Shown here in pieces: positions 10,166-21,900 of a DNA stretch of 51,353 nucleotides. Source of the DNA: Mycoplasmoidaceae bacterium (GTDB lineage: Bacteria; Bacillota_I; Bacilli_A; Mycoplasmatales; Mycoplasmoidaceae); contig JAKSVR010000002.1 of NCBI GenBank assembly GCA_024427105.1, forward strand, positions 1-51,353. The letters run 5' to 3'. The position numbers and the translations under genes were made by a program. Every line of letters begins with the position of its first letter. Position 1 is the first letter of the stretch. The notes under the pieces are model-generated. The model made no database searches. It had not been told where the DNA came from and saw only the letters and a list, made by a program, of their open reading frames with translations.

Positions 10166-10729
10166 TTATAGTTTATCAAGATATTCTTTTTTAAATGAAG
10201 CAATGTATGGAAGATTACGAGCAATCTCTCTAACATCTAATCCGTAGCCAATAACAAATGGGTTGCCTTTTATTTTAAAACAAGCATAATCTACTTTGTA
10301 GGGCACAATTCTTTGTTCAGACTTATCAATTAATGCAACAGTAGTTAATGATTTTGGTTTCTGACGTCTTAGATATTTATATAACTTTGAAATTGTTCTA
10401 GCTGTATCAATAATATCTTCAATAATCACTACATCACGTCCTTGAATACTATTCAAAAGTTTTGTTGCTATACGTGGCGTTCCAATTGCTTCTAATTCTC
10501 CACGGAATGAACTTAATGTAATGAATTCAAATTGACATTCGATTCTTAAATTCATTATTAACTTTCCATAGAATGGAATAGCACCTTTTAAAATACCGAT
10601 CATAATAGGTTTGTCTGGTTTGTTTCGATATCTTTTATCAATTCATCTTGTAGCTTTTTTAATGTGTTGTTCAATCTGCTTTTCAGTGAAAAGAATCTTC
10701 TCAACATATGGTGGTTTTCAAACTGGCAT
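10166..10729 (-). CDS. hpt: Hypoxanthine(-guanine) phosphoribosyltransferase
   Basis: A 187-residue type I phosphoribosyltransferase that salvages hypoxanthine or guanine to the nucleotide using PRPP. The PRPP-binding motif is VVIIEDIIDTARTIS, preceded by the flexible loop with SSFRGE; the PPi loop ILKGA is near residue 50. Two TGA codons in the first 40 residues encode Trp, so the start is at 10729 (MPVWKPPYVEKI), not at the internal Met often chosen under the standard code. It lies between ispF (1-nt gap) and ftsH (27-nt gap). Salvage is essential in Mollicutes, which lack de novo purine synthesis. Confidence 0.93.
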
Positions 10730-10730
10730 A

Positions 10731-11189
10731 TTATTTGCTCCTTAATAACACTATTGAATCACATTCAATCAAATTTAAATTTTGTTCAAAACGTGTAGCT
10801 TTAACATTAACTTTTTTAGTATTCAATAGTTTTGACAAACTACTAACTATACACTTACGGATTTTATTAATCATTATTTTGTCACAAATTATTGTTACAT
10901 CAACATTGGCAATAGTTAATTTTTTAGACTTAGCCATTGTTAATGCGTAATTCAAAATTAATTTTGAATCCATGTTGTTACATTTAATGTCTGTATCTGG
11001 AAAAGCAATACCAATGTCCCCGCCTTGACAAGCACCAAGAATTGCATCAGCAATTGAATGCAACACTAGATCACCATCAGACATGGCAACAATTTTATAG
11101 CTGCTAGAACATTCGTAGCCTCCTAAAACTAATTTAGTTTTAGCTTTAGTTACCTTATGAATATCTTTTCCAAATCCAATAAAATCCAT
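10731..11189 (-). CDS. ispF: IspF, MEcPP synthase of the MEP isoprenoid pathway
   Basis: A 152-residue protein that makes 2-C-methyl-D-erythritol 2,4-cyclodiphosphate from CDP-ME 2-phosphate. The zinc ligands are visible as DIH (residues 9-11) and the His in SDGDLVLHSIADAILGA, followed by GDIGIAFPDTD. The C-terminal KAT motif is kept, but the following Thr-Glu-x-Leu-Gly is altered to RFEQNLNL. It leads the group ispF-hpt-ftsH. A TATAAT lies 17 nt before its ATG. ispD and ispE are also in this window but in other operons. Confidence 0.92.
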   Translation of the reverse strand: MDFIGFGKDIHKVTKAKTKLVLGGYECSSSYKIVAMSDGDLVLHSIADAILGACQGGDIGIAFPDTDIKCNNMDSKLILNYALTMAKSKKLTIANVDVTIICDKIMINKIRKCIVSSLSKLLNTKKVNVKATRFEQNLNLIECDSIVLLRSK

Positions 11190-11206
11190 AATAAATATAG
11201 ATATTT

Positions 11207-11212
11207 ATTATA
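11207..11212 (-). promoter_or_regulatory. -10 box for ispF-hpt-ftsH
   Basis: Perfect TATAAT on the reverse strand 17 nt before the ispF ATG. No Shine-Dalgarno is seen in the short predicted leader. Confidence 0.5.
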
Positions 11213-11247
11213 CAAATATTATCTTTTTTACATAAATTAATATAAAT

Positions 11248-11273
11248 AAAAAATAGGGACGCCCCTATTTTTT
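11248..11273 (-). terminator. Terminator of secDF-apt
   Basis: Inverted repeat AAATAGGG / CCCTATTT with a 4-nt loop and T-run on the reverse strand, directly after the apt stop at 11275. Confidence 0.85.
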
Positions 11274-11274
11274 A

Positions 11275-11808
11275 CTAAAGTTTAAATAATGAATGAACTT
11301 TGATTCCGGCTTGTTCAATTTTATCTGGACCTTGTGGTAATTCATCTAAACTAGCTAATACACATAGATGTTCAGCTTTGATTCTTAATTTACCTAATAG
11401 TTCCTTTGCTGCTAATATTGTTCCACCAGTAGCAACAATATCATCAACAATTAAAACATTTGAGCCAGATTTAATGTCATCTTTATGAATTTGAATGAAG
11501 TCTCGACCATATTCTAATTCATATGCACTTTCTACTGTAGCTCTTGGTAGTTTTCCTCTTTTCCTAATCGGTACAAAAGGGATATTTAAACGTTGTGCAA
11601 TCGGAATACCAAATCAAAATCCTCGTGCTTCAAGTGCAACTACTGCATCAAACTTAATTCCTTTAAGTTCTTTTACCATTTCATCAATAGTGATTTTAAA
11701 GACTTTAGCATTTGCTAAGATTGGTGTAATATCTTTGAAACTAATACCTGGTTTAGGGAAATCAGGAATTGCTTTCATAGTTGCTCTTATCAACTCTCTA
11801 TTTGTCAT
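11275..11808 (-). CDS. apt: Adenine phosphoribosyltransferase
   Basis: A 177-residue salvage enzyme that converts adenine and PRPP to AMP. The N-terminus has the family pattern IRATMKAIPDFPKPGISFKD, then ALEARGF followed by a TGA-encoded Trp, and the PRPP motif VLIVDDIVATGGTI. The start overlaps the 3' end of secDF by 11 nt, and its ribosome-binding site AGAGGT lies inside secDF. The pair secDF-apt corresponds to MG277-MG276 in M. genitalium, which supports both calls. Confidence 0.95.
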
Positions 11809-14800
11809 TTGTGACCTCTTTCTTTGTTTCGTGAGCTATAGGAATATGTTTAGTAAATTTGTTGATGCCTTCAAGTTCTTGTTCATCAATTTCATCATAG
11901 TTAGTAACGATTTTGTTTTTGTTTCTTTCAGCAATTTTTCTTAAAGTGAAGTTTCTTACTTTTGTAAATTGATATAACAAGAAACCAGCAACAAATGGTG
12001 CAAAGAATAATGAAATGTGCCATCCAACAATTAACATTGCGATTAACAATATTACACCAAATGGTGCAGTTAATCCAAAGCTAAGAATGAATAATCCATA
12101 GCCTAGAGCAAATACTCAAATATGTTGTCAGCAATTCTTAATTGCGGTATTAATAATGAATGCAAATTCTTCGTGGTTATATGCGTCTTTTCGACTTCAA
12201 GATTCGTTAATTGCTCCAATTATAGAAGCAGAATAAATTGCATTAACAATAACAATTAAAATGAATCCCATTATTACAAATTGATCAAATTTAATTTGTA
12301 CAGCAGCAGCAAATCCTAGAATTAAGAATGGAATTGCAAATACAGTTGCTACCATTGGAACAAAAGCAATTCAGTTATATCTAATTGCTCCATAAACACA
12401 AGTTACTGACATACCAACTGCTAAAGCAATTAAAGCTTTGTTTAAAATGTCTTGACTTGTTGAACCAAAGATGCTTTGAACTAAAACAGTTGAGCCAAGA
12501 GTTAATTCCACCCCAGCTGAAGCAGCTTTATCAATAATGGCTTGTGCAGCACCATAAGCATTATTCATATTAGTGTAGAAATATCATCAACTAGTACTTG
12601 CGTCGTGACGATATGATAAGTAACTAATACCACTAAATCAACTTTGATCTAATAAGTTACCATCATAGTAGATTGCAATACAGTGTGAAGTATGGAACAT
12701 TGTTGAGCTTGTGTATCCAATTACACTAAATAGAATAATACCTACTAACAATAAACCACCAGCAACACAAACAGCAATAAGTGCTCTCTTACCAGTATCA
12801 TCAATTCGTTTGCTTGACATTGAACTATAGAATGGTAATTCTAGTTTAGTAGCATCCATTCCCATTGGGACAATATTGTGTCCTTGAGTCAATGCCTCGT
12901 TGGCAATGTTGCTTGGTTTGCCAAAGAATGCAAAGCGATTAATCATGATTGTGTTATTGAAGAAAAGAATGTGTAACAAACCATTTAATAGATATTCGCT
13001 GAGGAATATCATAAATGATCCGGTAATAATGACTAATCCGAGAGCATTTAATGAAATAGGTGCAATGTATGTTAGACATACACCAAAGATTAAAGTAATG
13101 ATTGAAACGTCAATAACTGGTAACAATGATTTTTTAAATGTTTTCTTAATCATTAGTTGTGTATCTTCATGAGATTGTAAACGTCGTTTCATACGACCAC
13201 AAACTGCTAATGCAGCCATAAAGCCCGCAATCGCCATCGTGAATAAACCAATCAGTAATGACATACTAATTACTGTTCCACCAACAGTGGCAATTAAACC
13301 AGCAATCGATAGTGCAAAAATCATACAGATTCAACTAATGACACCTGTTGTACGATATAGTGCAGCAAGAATGACTAGTAATGCAATTAAAAAGATTAAG
13401 AATCCTAAACTTAACATTCCAACTAAATGACTTCCACCAAATATTGTTTCAGTAAATGTTGGATCAATATATTCTTTTTGGTCGTTATTAATGAAACGAT
13501 CAAATGTTTCCTTTGCTAAAGCTTCTGCTGAACCCTTCTTATCAGAGAAATCAACTCCATAAATTGAACCTTTGTTGAATCCATAGTTAATTTGATTATT
13601 CAAATAAGATTCAGCAGATGTTTTTAATGGTTGTTGATATCAGAAATAATTAATTTTAGGGTTTTCGATATCTTCAATTTCATTTTTGTAATCATCAGTA
13701 ATCTTGGCTGGGAAAAATTTGTCAATTTTATCCATTGTGATGATTTCATTAATGTATTTATTAGTAAATGATGCATTAGCATCTACTGTTCCGGCAGTTG
13801 CTTGATCTATATAGTTGAAAACATCTAAGTTTGGTACTTCTACTTTAGAACCATCGGTTGTATATGCTAATCCGTTTTGCAAGTGATAAGATAATTTTTT
13901 ATCTTCATCACCCTTAGTTCCGCCAGTTCATGATTTATCTTTATAATCTTTAGCAAAACCTTGGTATTGAGTACCATCATAAATATTTAAATATTCGTCA
14001 TAATCATCTTCATTGACTCAACGGTTAGATATATGATAGTTAACTTCGTTATATAATCCTTCGATATTATTAACGATGTAAAATCTTGGTTTTCCTCATT
14101 CGTGTTTTAATGCTTCAGGTTTTTTATCATCTTCTAATTCACTATCTTTTTTTGCTTTAGCAAAATTTTTGTAAATATCATTAATTTTAATTTGTGAATC
14201 AGTATCATCAACAGCATACATTACACCATTGTTACCGTCACCATCAACCATGATTTTACTCTTGTTGTCTTTTTTACCTGTTTCTTTTGGAATGTTAAAA
14301 ATTGTTCTAAAAGGCACAACAACGTATTGTGGTTTTGCTTTATCATCTAAATCAGATAAATATCAACGATAAACTAAAGTTTTTTCGTTTGAATTAAAAC
14401 CACTAGTATTAAAGAAAGATAAGTATGGGTCGTTATCAATTTTTTCATCTTCCTCTTCTTCAGTTATTGGGTGTTTTCTCTCAATTTTTTCTAATTCAAA
14501 TTGAGCATTTAAATAACCTCAATATTGTTCTTCTCCACCGGCTTCAGGAGCAGATTTTTCGTTATAGAATTCGTAAGATACGTCGTAATTAGCTTGACCT
14601 CTATCTTTTAGTCAACGCGATAACTTTTGAGCACATTGTTTTAGAATATCCTCAGCTTCTTCTGGTGTTTGAAGTTTTTTATGGTCCTTAGATAAAGCTG
14701 CTGCTGGATCCACTTTAATTCTTCCAGTTACAGATTTAGTAAATTCTGGAGATTCAGTGTAATCTTTAGCTATTTGTCAAATGCTTACACCTGAACCAGC

Positions 14801-14902
14801 TAATGCTCCAGCTGCTAGGACTGATGAAAAAACAATTGGTAATACACCAAGTTTTGCTTTCTTTAAACCAAACTTGTTTGGTTTTTTGTTAGTACCTGTC
14901 AT
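11798..14902 (-). CDS. secDF: SecDF fusion, protein-export membrane protein
   Basis: A 1034-residue membrane protein of the RND superfamily. SecDF uses the ion gradient to help complete protein export through SecYEG. One membrane segment lies at about residues 16-42, then a large (about 430 residues) extracytoplasmic domain, then a block of about five helices, a second short domain, and a further block of helices to about residue 985. This is the doubled SecD plus SecF layout. The C-terminal tail is cytoplasmic and charged. Many Trp are TGA, so the gene looks broken under the standard code. The RND motifs are weak; identification rests on topology, length and the conserved place before apt. 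Confidence 0.82.
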
Positions 14903-14962
14903 AGTTTTTTAATTATATACATAATTAAGTTTTATTGTAAATATTTAATATATTTTTTAATT

Positions 14963-14968
14963 TATAAT
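14963..14968 (+). promoter_or_regulatory. -10 box for hisS-aspS
   Basis: Perfect TATAAT 24 nt before the hisS ATG; AGGAGA follows about 7 nt before the start. The 90-nt gap to the divergent secDF gene must also hold the secDF promoter. Confidence 0.6.
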
Positions 14969-14992
14969 GTTTCCAAATCATAGGAGAGCATT

Positions 14993-16282
14993 ATGAATTT
15001 AACCAAACCTCGTGGTACCCAAGACTATATTTTTGAGTTGGAGCCTGGTTTTGATATTGTATGTCAAACATGTCGACAAATTGCAAAATTAAATGGTTTT
15101 TATCAAATAAAAACACCTACCTTCGAATATAAAGAATTATTTATTAGAACTGTTGGTGACACATCAGATATTGTTAATAAAGAATTCTACGAATTCAAAG
15201 ATAAGGGTGATCGTGATATGGTATTACGACCCGAATTAACTGCTAGTGTTTGTCGTGCTGTTGTTGAAAACAAATTATTAAACCGAATGCCTCATCCTAT
15301 TAAATTCTTCTACATTGAACCAATGTATCGATACGAAAGACCACAAAGCGGTCGTCTAAGATTGTTTCACCAATTTGGTGTTGAGTGTGTCGCAAGCAAC
15401 TCATTCTATGATGATGTTGATATGATTTTATTGGCAACATCAATCCTTGATACTTTTAATTTAAAAAATTACGTTATTAAAATTAATAACATTTGTTCAA
15501 CAGCAACAAGAGCAAAATGAATTGCAGCATTGAAAGAATACTTCATTCCATTTAAAGACCAACTTACTGAAGATAGTCAAGCTCGTTTAGAAAGAAATCC
15601 TTTACGTATTTTAGATGATAAAATTGATGGACAAAAACCTTTTGTCAAAGCTGCCCCACAAGTTACAAGCTTCGCTAGTAACGATGAAATTAATCACTTT
15701 AAACAAATTACTAAAGCACTAGATGAAATGCATGTGCAATATGTGATTGATCCAACACTTGTTCGTGGGTTAGATTATTACTGTAATTTTATTTTTGAAA
15801 TAGAATCAACATCTGAATTGTTAAAGGGACAACCAACATTAGTTGGTGGTGGCCGATATAATTCAATGATTAAGGAACTTGGTGGTGAAGATGCTAACTG
15901 TGTAGGTTTTGCACTTGGGATTGAAAGATTATTAGTTGCTCTAACTGGAAATAGTACATTAAAAAAAGCTGCTGATGATTACAAAAACATTGATGTTGTT
16001 GTGGCAAACTTGTCAGAAGAAACTAATTTAATTAGTTCTATGATTTGTAAAATGTTAAGAATTGCTGGAGTAAGTTGTACAACAAACCGAAATACAACAA
16101 AGCTTGACAAACATTTTAAATATGCTGAATCACAAAATGCTAAATATGTAATCATTGTTGGTCCAAAAGATATTAAGAACCAAGTTGTTTTGGTTAAAAA
16201 CCAATTAACTATGAAACAAGATGAAGTGAAGGTGTCAAAACTTGTTGATTATTTTATGAAAAGAAAAGGCAAAGAAGAATAA
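14993..16282 (+). CDS. hisS: Histidyl-tRNA synthetase
   Basis: A 429-residue class II synthetase that charges tRNA-His. The N-terminus LTKPRGTQDY is the usual HisRS start; motif 1 ends with TPTFEY, motif 2 is MYRYERPQSGRLRLFHQFGVE, and the histidine-binding signature VRGLDYYCNFIFEI and motif 3 (VGFALGIERLL) follow. The C-terminal anticodon domain begins near residue 330. One TGA (15518-15520) is Trp. The start has AGGAGA upstream. aspS begins 1 nt after its stop, the common bacterial pair. Confidence 0.97.
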
Positions 16283-16283
16283 T

Positions 16284-18011
16284 ATGCAAAAATTATTTTG
16301 TGGTCATGTAACAGAAAAATATATTAACAAAGATGTTAACATTAAAGGTTGAATCAAAAAAATTAGAAAGATGGGTTCAATCACATTTCTTGATGTATCT
16401 GACCGTTATGGATTAGTACAAGTTATCGCCGATGAATCAATTAAAATAGATGGATTGACTCGTGAGTCAGTTGTTGAAGTTATTGGAACTGTTGTTGCAA
16501 GAAGAACACCAAACGAAAAATTAAAAACAGGCAAGATTGAAATTAAATGTAAAACATTAAATGTTTTGTCTTTTGCAAAAACAACACCGATGATTGTTGA
16601 AGATGTAACTGATGCTCTTGAAGATATTAGATTGCAACACCGTTATCTAGACTTAAGAAGAGACACAATTCGTAATAAAATTATTTTCCGTTCTAAATTT
16701 ATAAATGAATTGAGAAATTATCTTGCAAAGCAAGATTTTATTGAGGTAGAAACTCCATGTCTAGCAAAGCCAACACCTGAAGGTGCACGTGATTATATAG
16801 TTCCAACTAGAAATGCTCCTAATCACTTCTGAGCTTTACCACAAAGTCCACAAATTTTTAAACAATTATTAATGGTTGCTGGTTTCTTAAAATATTTCCA
16901 AATTGCTAAATGTTTTAGAGATGAAGATTTGCGAGCAGATCGTCAACCAGAATTTACACAATTAGATGTTGAGATGTCTTTCATTAAAGAAAAAGACATA
17001 ATGAAAATTACTGAACAAATGTTCAAAAAAGCAATTAAAAAAACTCTTAATATTGATGTAAAAACTCCGTTTAGAGTAATGAAATACGATGATTGCATGA
17101 ACTATTATGGTTGTGATAAACCAGATTTACGTTATGATTTGAAATTAGCCGATTTATCATCATATTTTGTTGGAACAAATTTTAAAATTTTTAACGAAAT
17201 TTTAAAAAATAAAGGTGTCGTAAAAGGTTTTGCAATAGACAAAATTTTAGTAGAGAAAAAAGACTTCGAAATCATTCAAAAATTTGCTACTGACAAAGGT
17301 TTGCAAATTGCATATTTAACTTTTAAAGATGGTAATAAAATTGGTGGATCAATTACAAATGTAATTGAAACTGAAAAAGCAAATGCTGCTTGTAAACATT
17401 TTAACATCTCAACCGGCACTTTAATTTTATGTGCAGGAAAAATAAATCAAGTGAACGACACATTAGGTGCAGCAAGAATTGCATGCAACAACGTTTATAA
17501 ATTCGCTAATCCAAACGAATTAGCTTTCACTTGAGTTGTTGATTGACCATTGTTTGAATTTGATGAAGAAACTGGTAAATATGCTGCTGCTCACCACCCA
17601 TTTACTTCACCAGCAATAAAAAGTTTAAAAGACTTTGATACTAAAAAAGCTAAAGCAAGAGCTAGAGCTTATGATATTGTATTAAATGGTTACGAGGTTG
17701 GTGGTGGATCTATTCGTATCACCAACACTGAAGTTCAAAAACGAATGTTCCAAGCTATTGGTTTAACTGATGAACAGGCAAAAAATAAGTTTGGTTACTT
17801 ATTAAATGCATTTGATTATGGTGTTCCACCACATGGTGGAATTGCAATTGGTTTAGATCGATTATTAATGATTTTAACTAAAGCAGAAACAATTCGTGAT
17901 GTAATTGCCTTCCCAAAAAATTCACATGGTGTTGATTTAATGTTAGATGCACCAAGTGCAGCAAGTGCTGAAGGACTAGATGAATTGTTCTTACAAGTAA
18001 AAGAAAAGTAA
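16284..18011 (+). CDS. aspS: Aspartyl-tRNA synthetase, bacterial type
   Basis: A 575-residue class IIb synthetase. An N-terminal OB-fold anticodon domain (KGWIKKIRKMGSITFLDVSD) leads into motif 1 (FIEVETPCLAKPTPEGARDY), motif 2 (FRDEDLRADRQPEFTQLDVE), a GAD-type insertion, and motif 3 (GGIAIGLDRLLMIL). Several in-frame TGA codons (16350, 16830, 17532, 17544) encode Trp at conserved places, good evidence for the alternative code. It is co-transcribed with hisS. Confidence 0.97.
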
Positions 18012-18023
18012 GCATCGCTTACT
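18007..18023. terminator. Bidirectional terminator between aspS and the PAP2-like gene
   Basis: Seven-base-pair hairpin AGTAAGC / GCTTACT with a 3-nt loop. T-rich sequence follows on the forward strand and weaker T-rich sequence on the reverse. It overlaps both stop codons of the convergent genes. Confidence 0.65.
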
Positions 18024-18852
18024 TATTTTTTATTTGTTCCTCTCTCTCACTTTTTGTTGATTCATTAGCGTCTTCTGCTTTAACAACATCAGTTTTAGTT
18101 AAATGTTTAGTTTTTAAGAATAGTGGGTTGTTAACCATAATTCTTTCACCAACTTTAGTAAACTTAATAATCAAGAATGCAATTACAGCTACTCCTAAAC
18201 CACCAATAACATCCGCAAAGTAGTGTTGTTTAACTAATACTGTTGAACAAACAATTAAGAATGACATTACATATACGCTAATGCGTGTTGCAATATGATG
18301 TTGTTTTTGTTGAAGTAACCCAAACACACATAGTGCGGAGCTTAAACAGTGGTATGAGGGACAAAGGTTTCAAGCTCTGTCAGCATTTCCATCCATTTGT
18401 AAAATTAATTCTGCCAACCACTTGGTAAATGGTGTTTTTATCTGAGCTATTTTGTTTGGTAAATCTTCATCTGTTGTTCGATCCATATAGGCCGGCATTA
18501 ATATCAATCATATAAAACCAACAATATATGCTGAGGTTGAATAAATCATGAAATTAATAAAGTTTTCTTTTTTACCTGTTGAAATGATTAATGGAACAAT
18601 AAACCAAAATATATAAGATAGGAAATATATTTGTACAAAGAAATATGGTGTATATGGAATACCATCATCAATGGGTCCAATCTTTGGGCAAACAGATCAT
18701 CCATATTTAGCAACAATATTTTCAGAAATATAACATCCTAATTTATATAAACCTAGGTGTAAACCTAGAAATATAATTGCACCAACTCAACCATACCATG
18801 GAATTCTTAAAAAGTTGTGGTGTTTATGTTTTTTAACTTTTTCTTCAATCAT
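18019..18852 (-). CDS. PAP2-like membrane phosphatase or phosphotransferase
   Basis: A 277-residue membrane protein with about six helices. Near residue 172 it has PSYHCLSSALC, the PSxH motif of the PAP2 superfamily. About 40 residues later it has STVLVKQHYFADV, resembling SRxxxxxHxxxD with the arginine changed to Thr but the catalytic His and Asp kept. This form is nearest to the PAP2_C, inositolphosphotransferase-like group. The substrate is probably a lipid phosphate but is not known. The C-terminus is charged and cytoplasmic. TATAAT lies only 6 nt before the ATG, so the message is probably leaderless. Confidence 0.7.
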
Positions 18853-18858
18853 GTTTAA

Positions 18859-18864
18859 ATTATA
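18859..18864 (-). promoter_or_regulatory. -10 box for the PAP2-like gene, leaderless type
   Basis: Perfect TATAAT on the reverse strand with a 6-nt gap to ATG, which puts the expected transcription start on the start codon itself. Confidence 0.65.
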
Positions 18865-18920
18865 AAGGTAAACCACCAAATATATATAAATGGTAAATTT
18901 TTTATTTTATATTTAAATAA

Positions 18921-18926
18921 TATAAA
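18921..18926 (+). promoter_or_regulatory. -10 box for the ABC transporter operon
   Basis: TATAAA with a 10-nt gap to the permease ATG and no Shine-Dalgarno sequence between. Confidence 0.45.
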
Positions 18927-18936
18927 ATAGTAATAT

Positions 18937-21900
18937 ATGAAAAATCTAATTAAAAACGTTGTTAGATCTTTTAAACGCAACAAAATATCTATTGTCGGTC
19001 TGATATTTTTGTTATTCTTTGGACTTGGTGTGTTTTGTGTTATGAGTAACACAACAAACAACATCACTAATGAATATACTTCATTAGCTAATCAAGGAAG
19101 ATTACATGATTTTACAGCTGCAGAATTATATGAAGTTGGTTCTGCTAGTTATGTTGCTAAAACAAAAGGCATCACCTATACTGTTGATTCAAGACAATCC
19201 ATCTATGAATGAGCAGTAGCTGATTTTTCACAACAACCTGTTGTAACAACAAATTTATACACTTCAATTGATGTGCCTGTAAATGATGGTGTATATTACT
19301 ATACTGTTCCTGAACAACAGATCATTACACCACAAAGTGATGAAGGTTACACAGTCATTCGAACTTATAGTGTTTCTCTTGATGCAAACACATCAACAGG
19401 TTTATATAAATCTTTCGCTGAAAGCGAATCAACTAATCCCCGTTACATAAATTTTGAAATAAGAATTACTAAACATTATGCAACTGCTGAAGATATTCCA
19501 GAATATGTTGCAATATTAAATTATGCTTTAGAGAATTGGCCTTCTTTATCAAGTGCTCAACTTCAAGAACTTGCAACAAGTGGTATCTTTGCTAGTGATT
19601 TTGATTTGTTTACAAAACAAATCAATGACCAAACACAAACTATCTATAACATTATGACTACATCTAATACAAAATTATCTTTGTTTTTAGATGATACATA
19701 TCCAAATGAAGTAGAACACCGTTTCTTTAAATCAATTAACGTTACTGGAACTAAAGACAATATTTTCTACAAAATAATTGATTCTAACCCAAACGACACT
19801 ATTGATAAAATGGTTTTGTTTGCTGATAAAGCTGGTCGATTTGGTAACCATTTATTCAACACTAATGATTGGGCACCCTATGGTTCAACAATTGAATTCT
19901 TTGATGTGGATGGCAAACGTTTAACACCTGGCGATCCAGTTGATACTGGAACAAGTGATATTTTGTATGTGCCAACTGATTTTAATGATGTTGCGGAAAC
20001 AACAATGTTATACCAATCGAGATTGGAAAGATGAAATCGCAATGCTAGATATGTATATTCACAAATTATGCAAATTCGTTTTAAACGAATGCTATCTGGC
20101 AATATAAGTGATATTGATGCTAAATCGTGTATTCAAATATTAGCAGGATTAGATTTAACAAGAGATCAATATAATGCTGCTTTCTATGATGATACTTCTG
20201 ATATTTATTCTCAATATCAAAATAACTACATGTACTACTGACATGATTCGTGTGCTGAATCAATCACCTTAAGTGCTAATGGAAATGTTGTATTTAATTG
20301 AATTGTTTTAGGTGCGCCACAAACATGTACTATTTCTAATTGAACATCTAGAATGTCAATAGTTAATCCACAACACTTAGCAAAAAATAATAAATATGTT
20401 TTGAATCCTTCACAACTAAATAACTTTACTCCATATAAGGAATGACATAAAGCAATTTATGGTTCTTACCCAAGTGGTGAAATCAACCAATCTCGAACAA
20501 TTGGTTGATTTAATAGTTTAAATTCTGATCAATTCACTTTTTGAATTAATCCAAATGTTACAAGTGAATGAACACAAATGGAATATACAATTCCTGGTTG
20601 AGATGAACCATTAATCATTGGCCGTGGAAGACGAACAGGCCAATGAAATGGTATCCGTAATCAATACCTTTCTAGTTGCGGTGGCTTTGATGAAATAATT
20701 TGAGGTTGCGGTTTAACTCCAGATTTTATGTACCCGGTTGTTGATATCTCACGGCCAACACCAAACACTAAGACAGAATGTCTTGTGTATTGCAATGATG
20801 CAGGATTCAATTCTATTAAATTAGCCTTTCTTACTTCAACCGTTGAAGAATATTTATTAGCAAAATTTAAAGCAAACGTTAATACTGCACGTCGGCATGA
20901 AATTGTTAATGCAGTAAATAATTGGGCAAAAGAAGAAATGATTTTTCCTGAAGGAACAAGATGTGCATATTTTGCTAATGATACTAGCAATGTTTTGAAT
21001 TGTTCAGGTTTTAGAGTTGCTTACATCCCTAACCTAGTTAATGTTATTACTATTGTTTCAAACATCCTATGTTCGTTCATAGGCATTTTGTGTTTGGTTA
21101 TTTGTTTTGTTATTATTAAAAGATATGTTGAGAGCAATAGAGTTAATATCGGTATTATGCGGGCTAACGGTATTAAAAAATGAAGGATTGCTGTTTCATT
21201 ATTACCATTCGCATTATTACCAGCAATTGTTGGTGGTATTGGTGCATATATTACCGGACTATTATTACAGGTACCTGCTCTAGGACTATTTAGTAATTAT
21301 TGAATGCTGCCAACTCCTCTGATTAAATTCGATTGAGTGTCGTTCTTGGCTTGTATCTTTGTTCCCTTCATTATATTTAGTGCTATTTGTGTAATAACAA
21401 CAATGATTGTTTTACGTGTTAGAACTGTTGAATTAATGAAGTCCGGTTCTGAATTTAAAACTAATGCCTTTTCACGTGTTGTTAAAAAGCCTTTTAAATA
21501 CTTCGGTATTATGACTCGCTTTAGAGTTTCTCTAGCATTTAATTCTATAACTCGGTTATTAATGTTGGCAGCTATGAGTTGTTTAACAATGTCGTCGCTG
21601 GTATTTGCTTTCACAACGTTTGATAAATTAAATCGTTCAAGAGCAACTAACTCATCACAATTTAGATATAGTTTTAATCTAGAATTAACTACTCCAACCG
21701 CAAATGGTTCTGTTTATTCAACTTATGATTATTATAAAAATGGTGAAGTAAATGGTTTTGGATTCTCAGACACAGATAACTATTTATTTAACACATCATG
21801 AGATACAACTACATATACTGGTGACAAACCCGAATGAACTACACAAGACAAAATAAATTACTTCCATCAATTAACTAAGTGATATTCAGATGATGTGCTG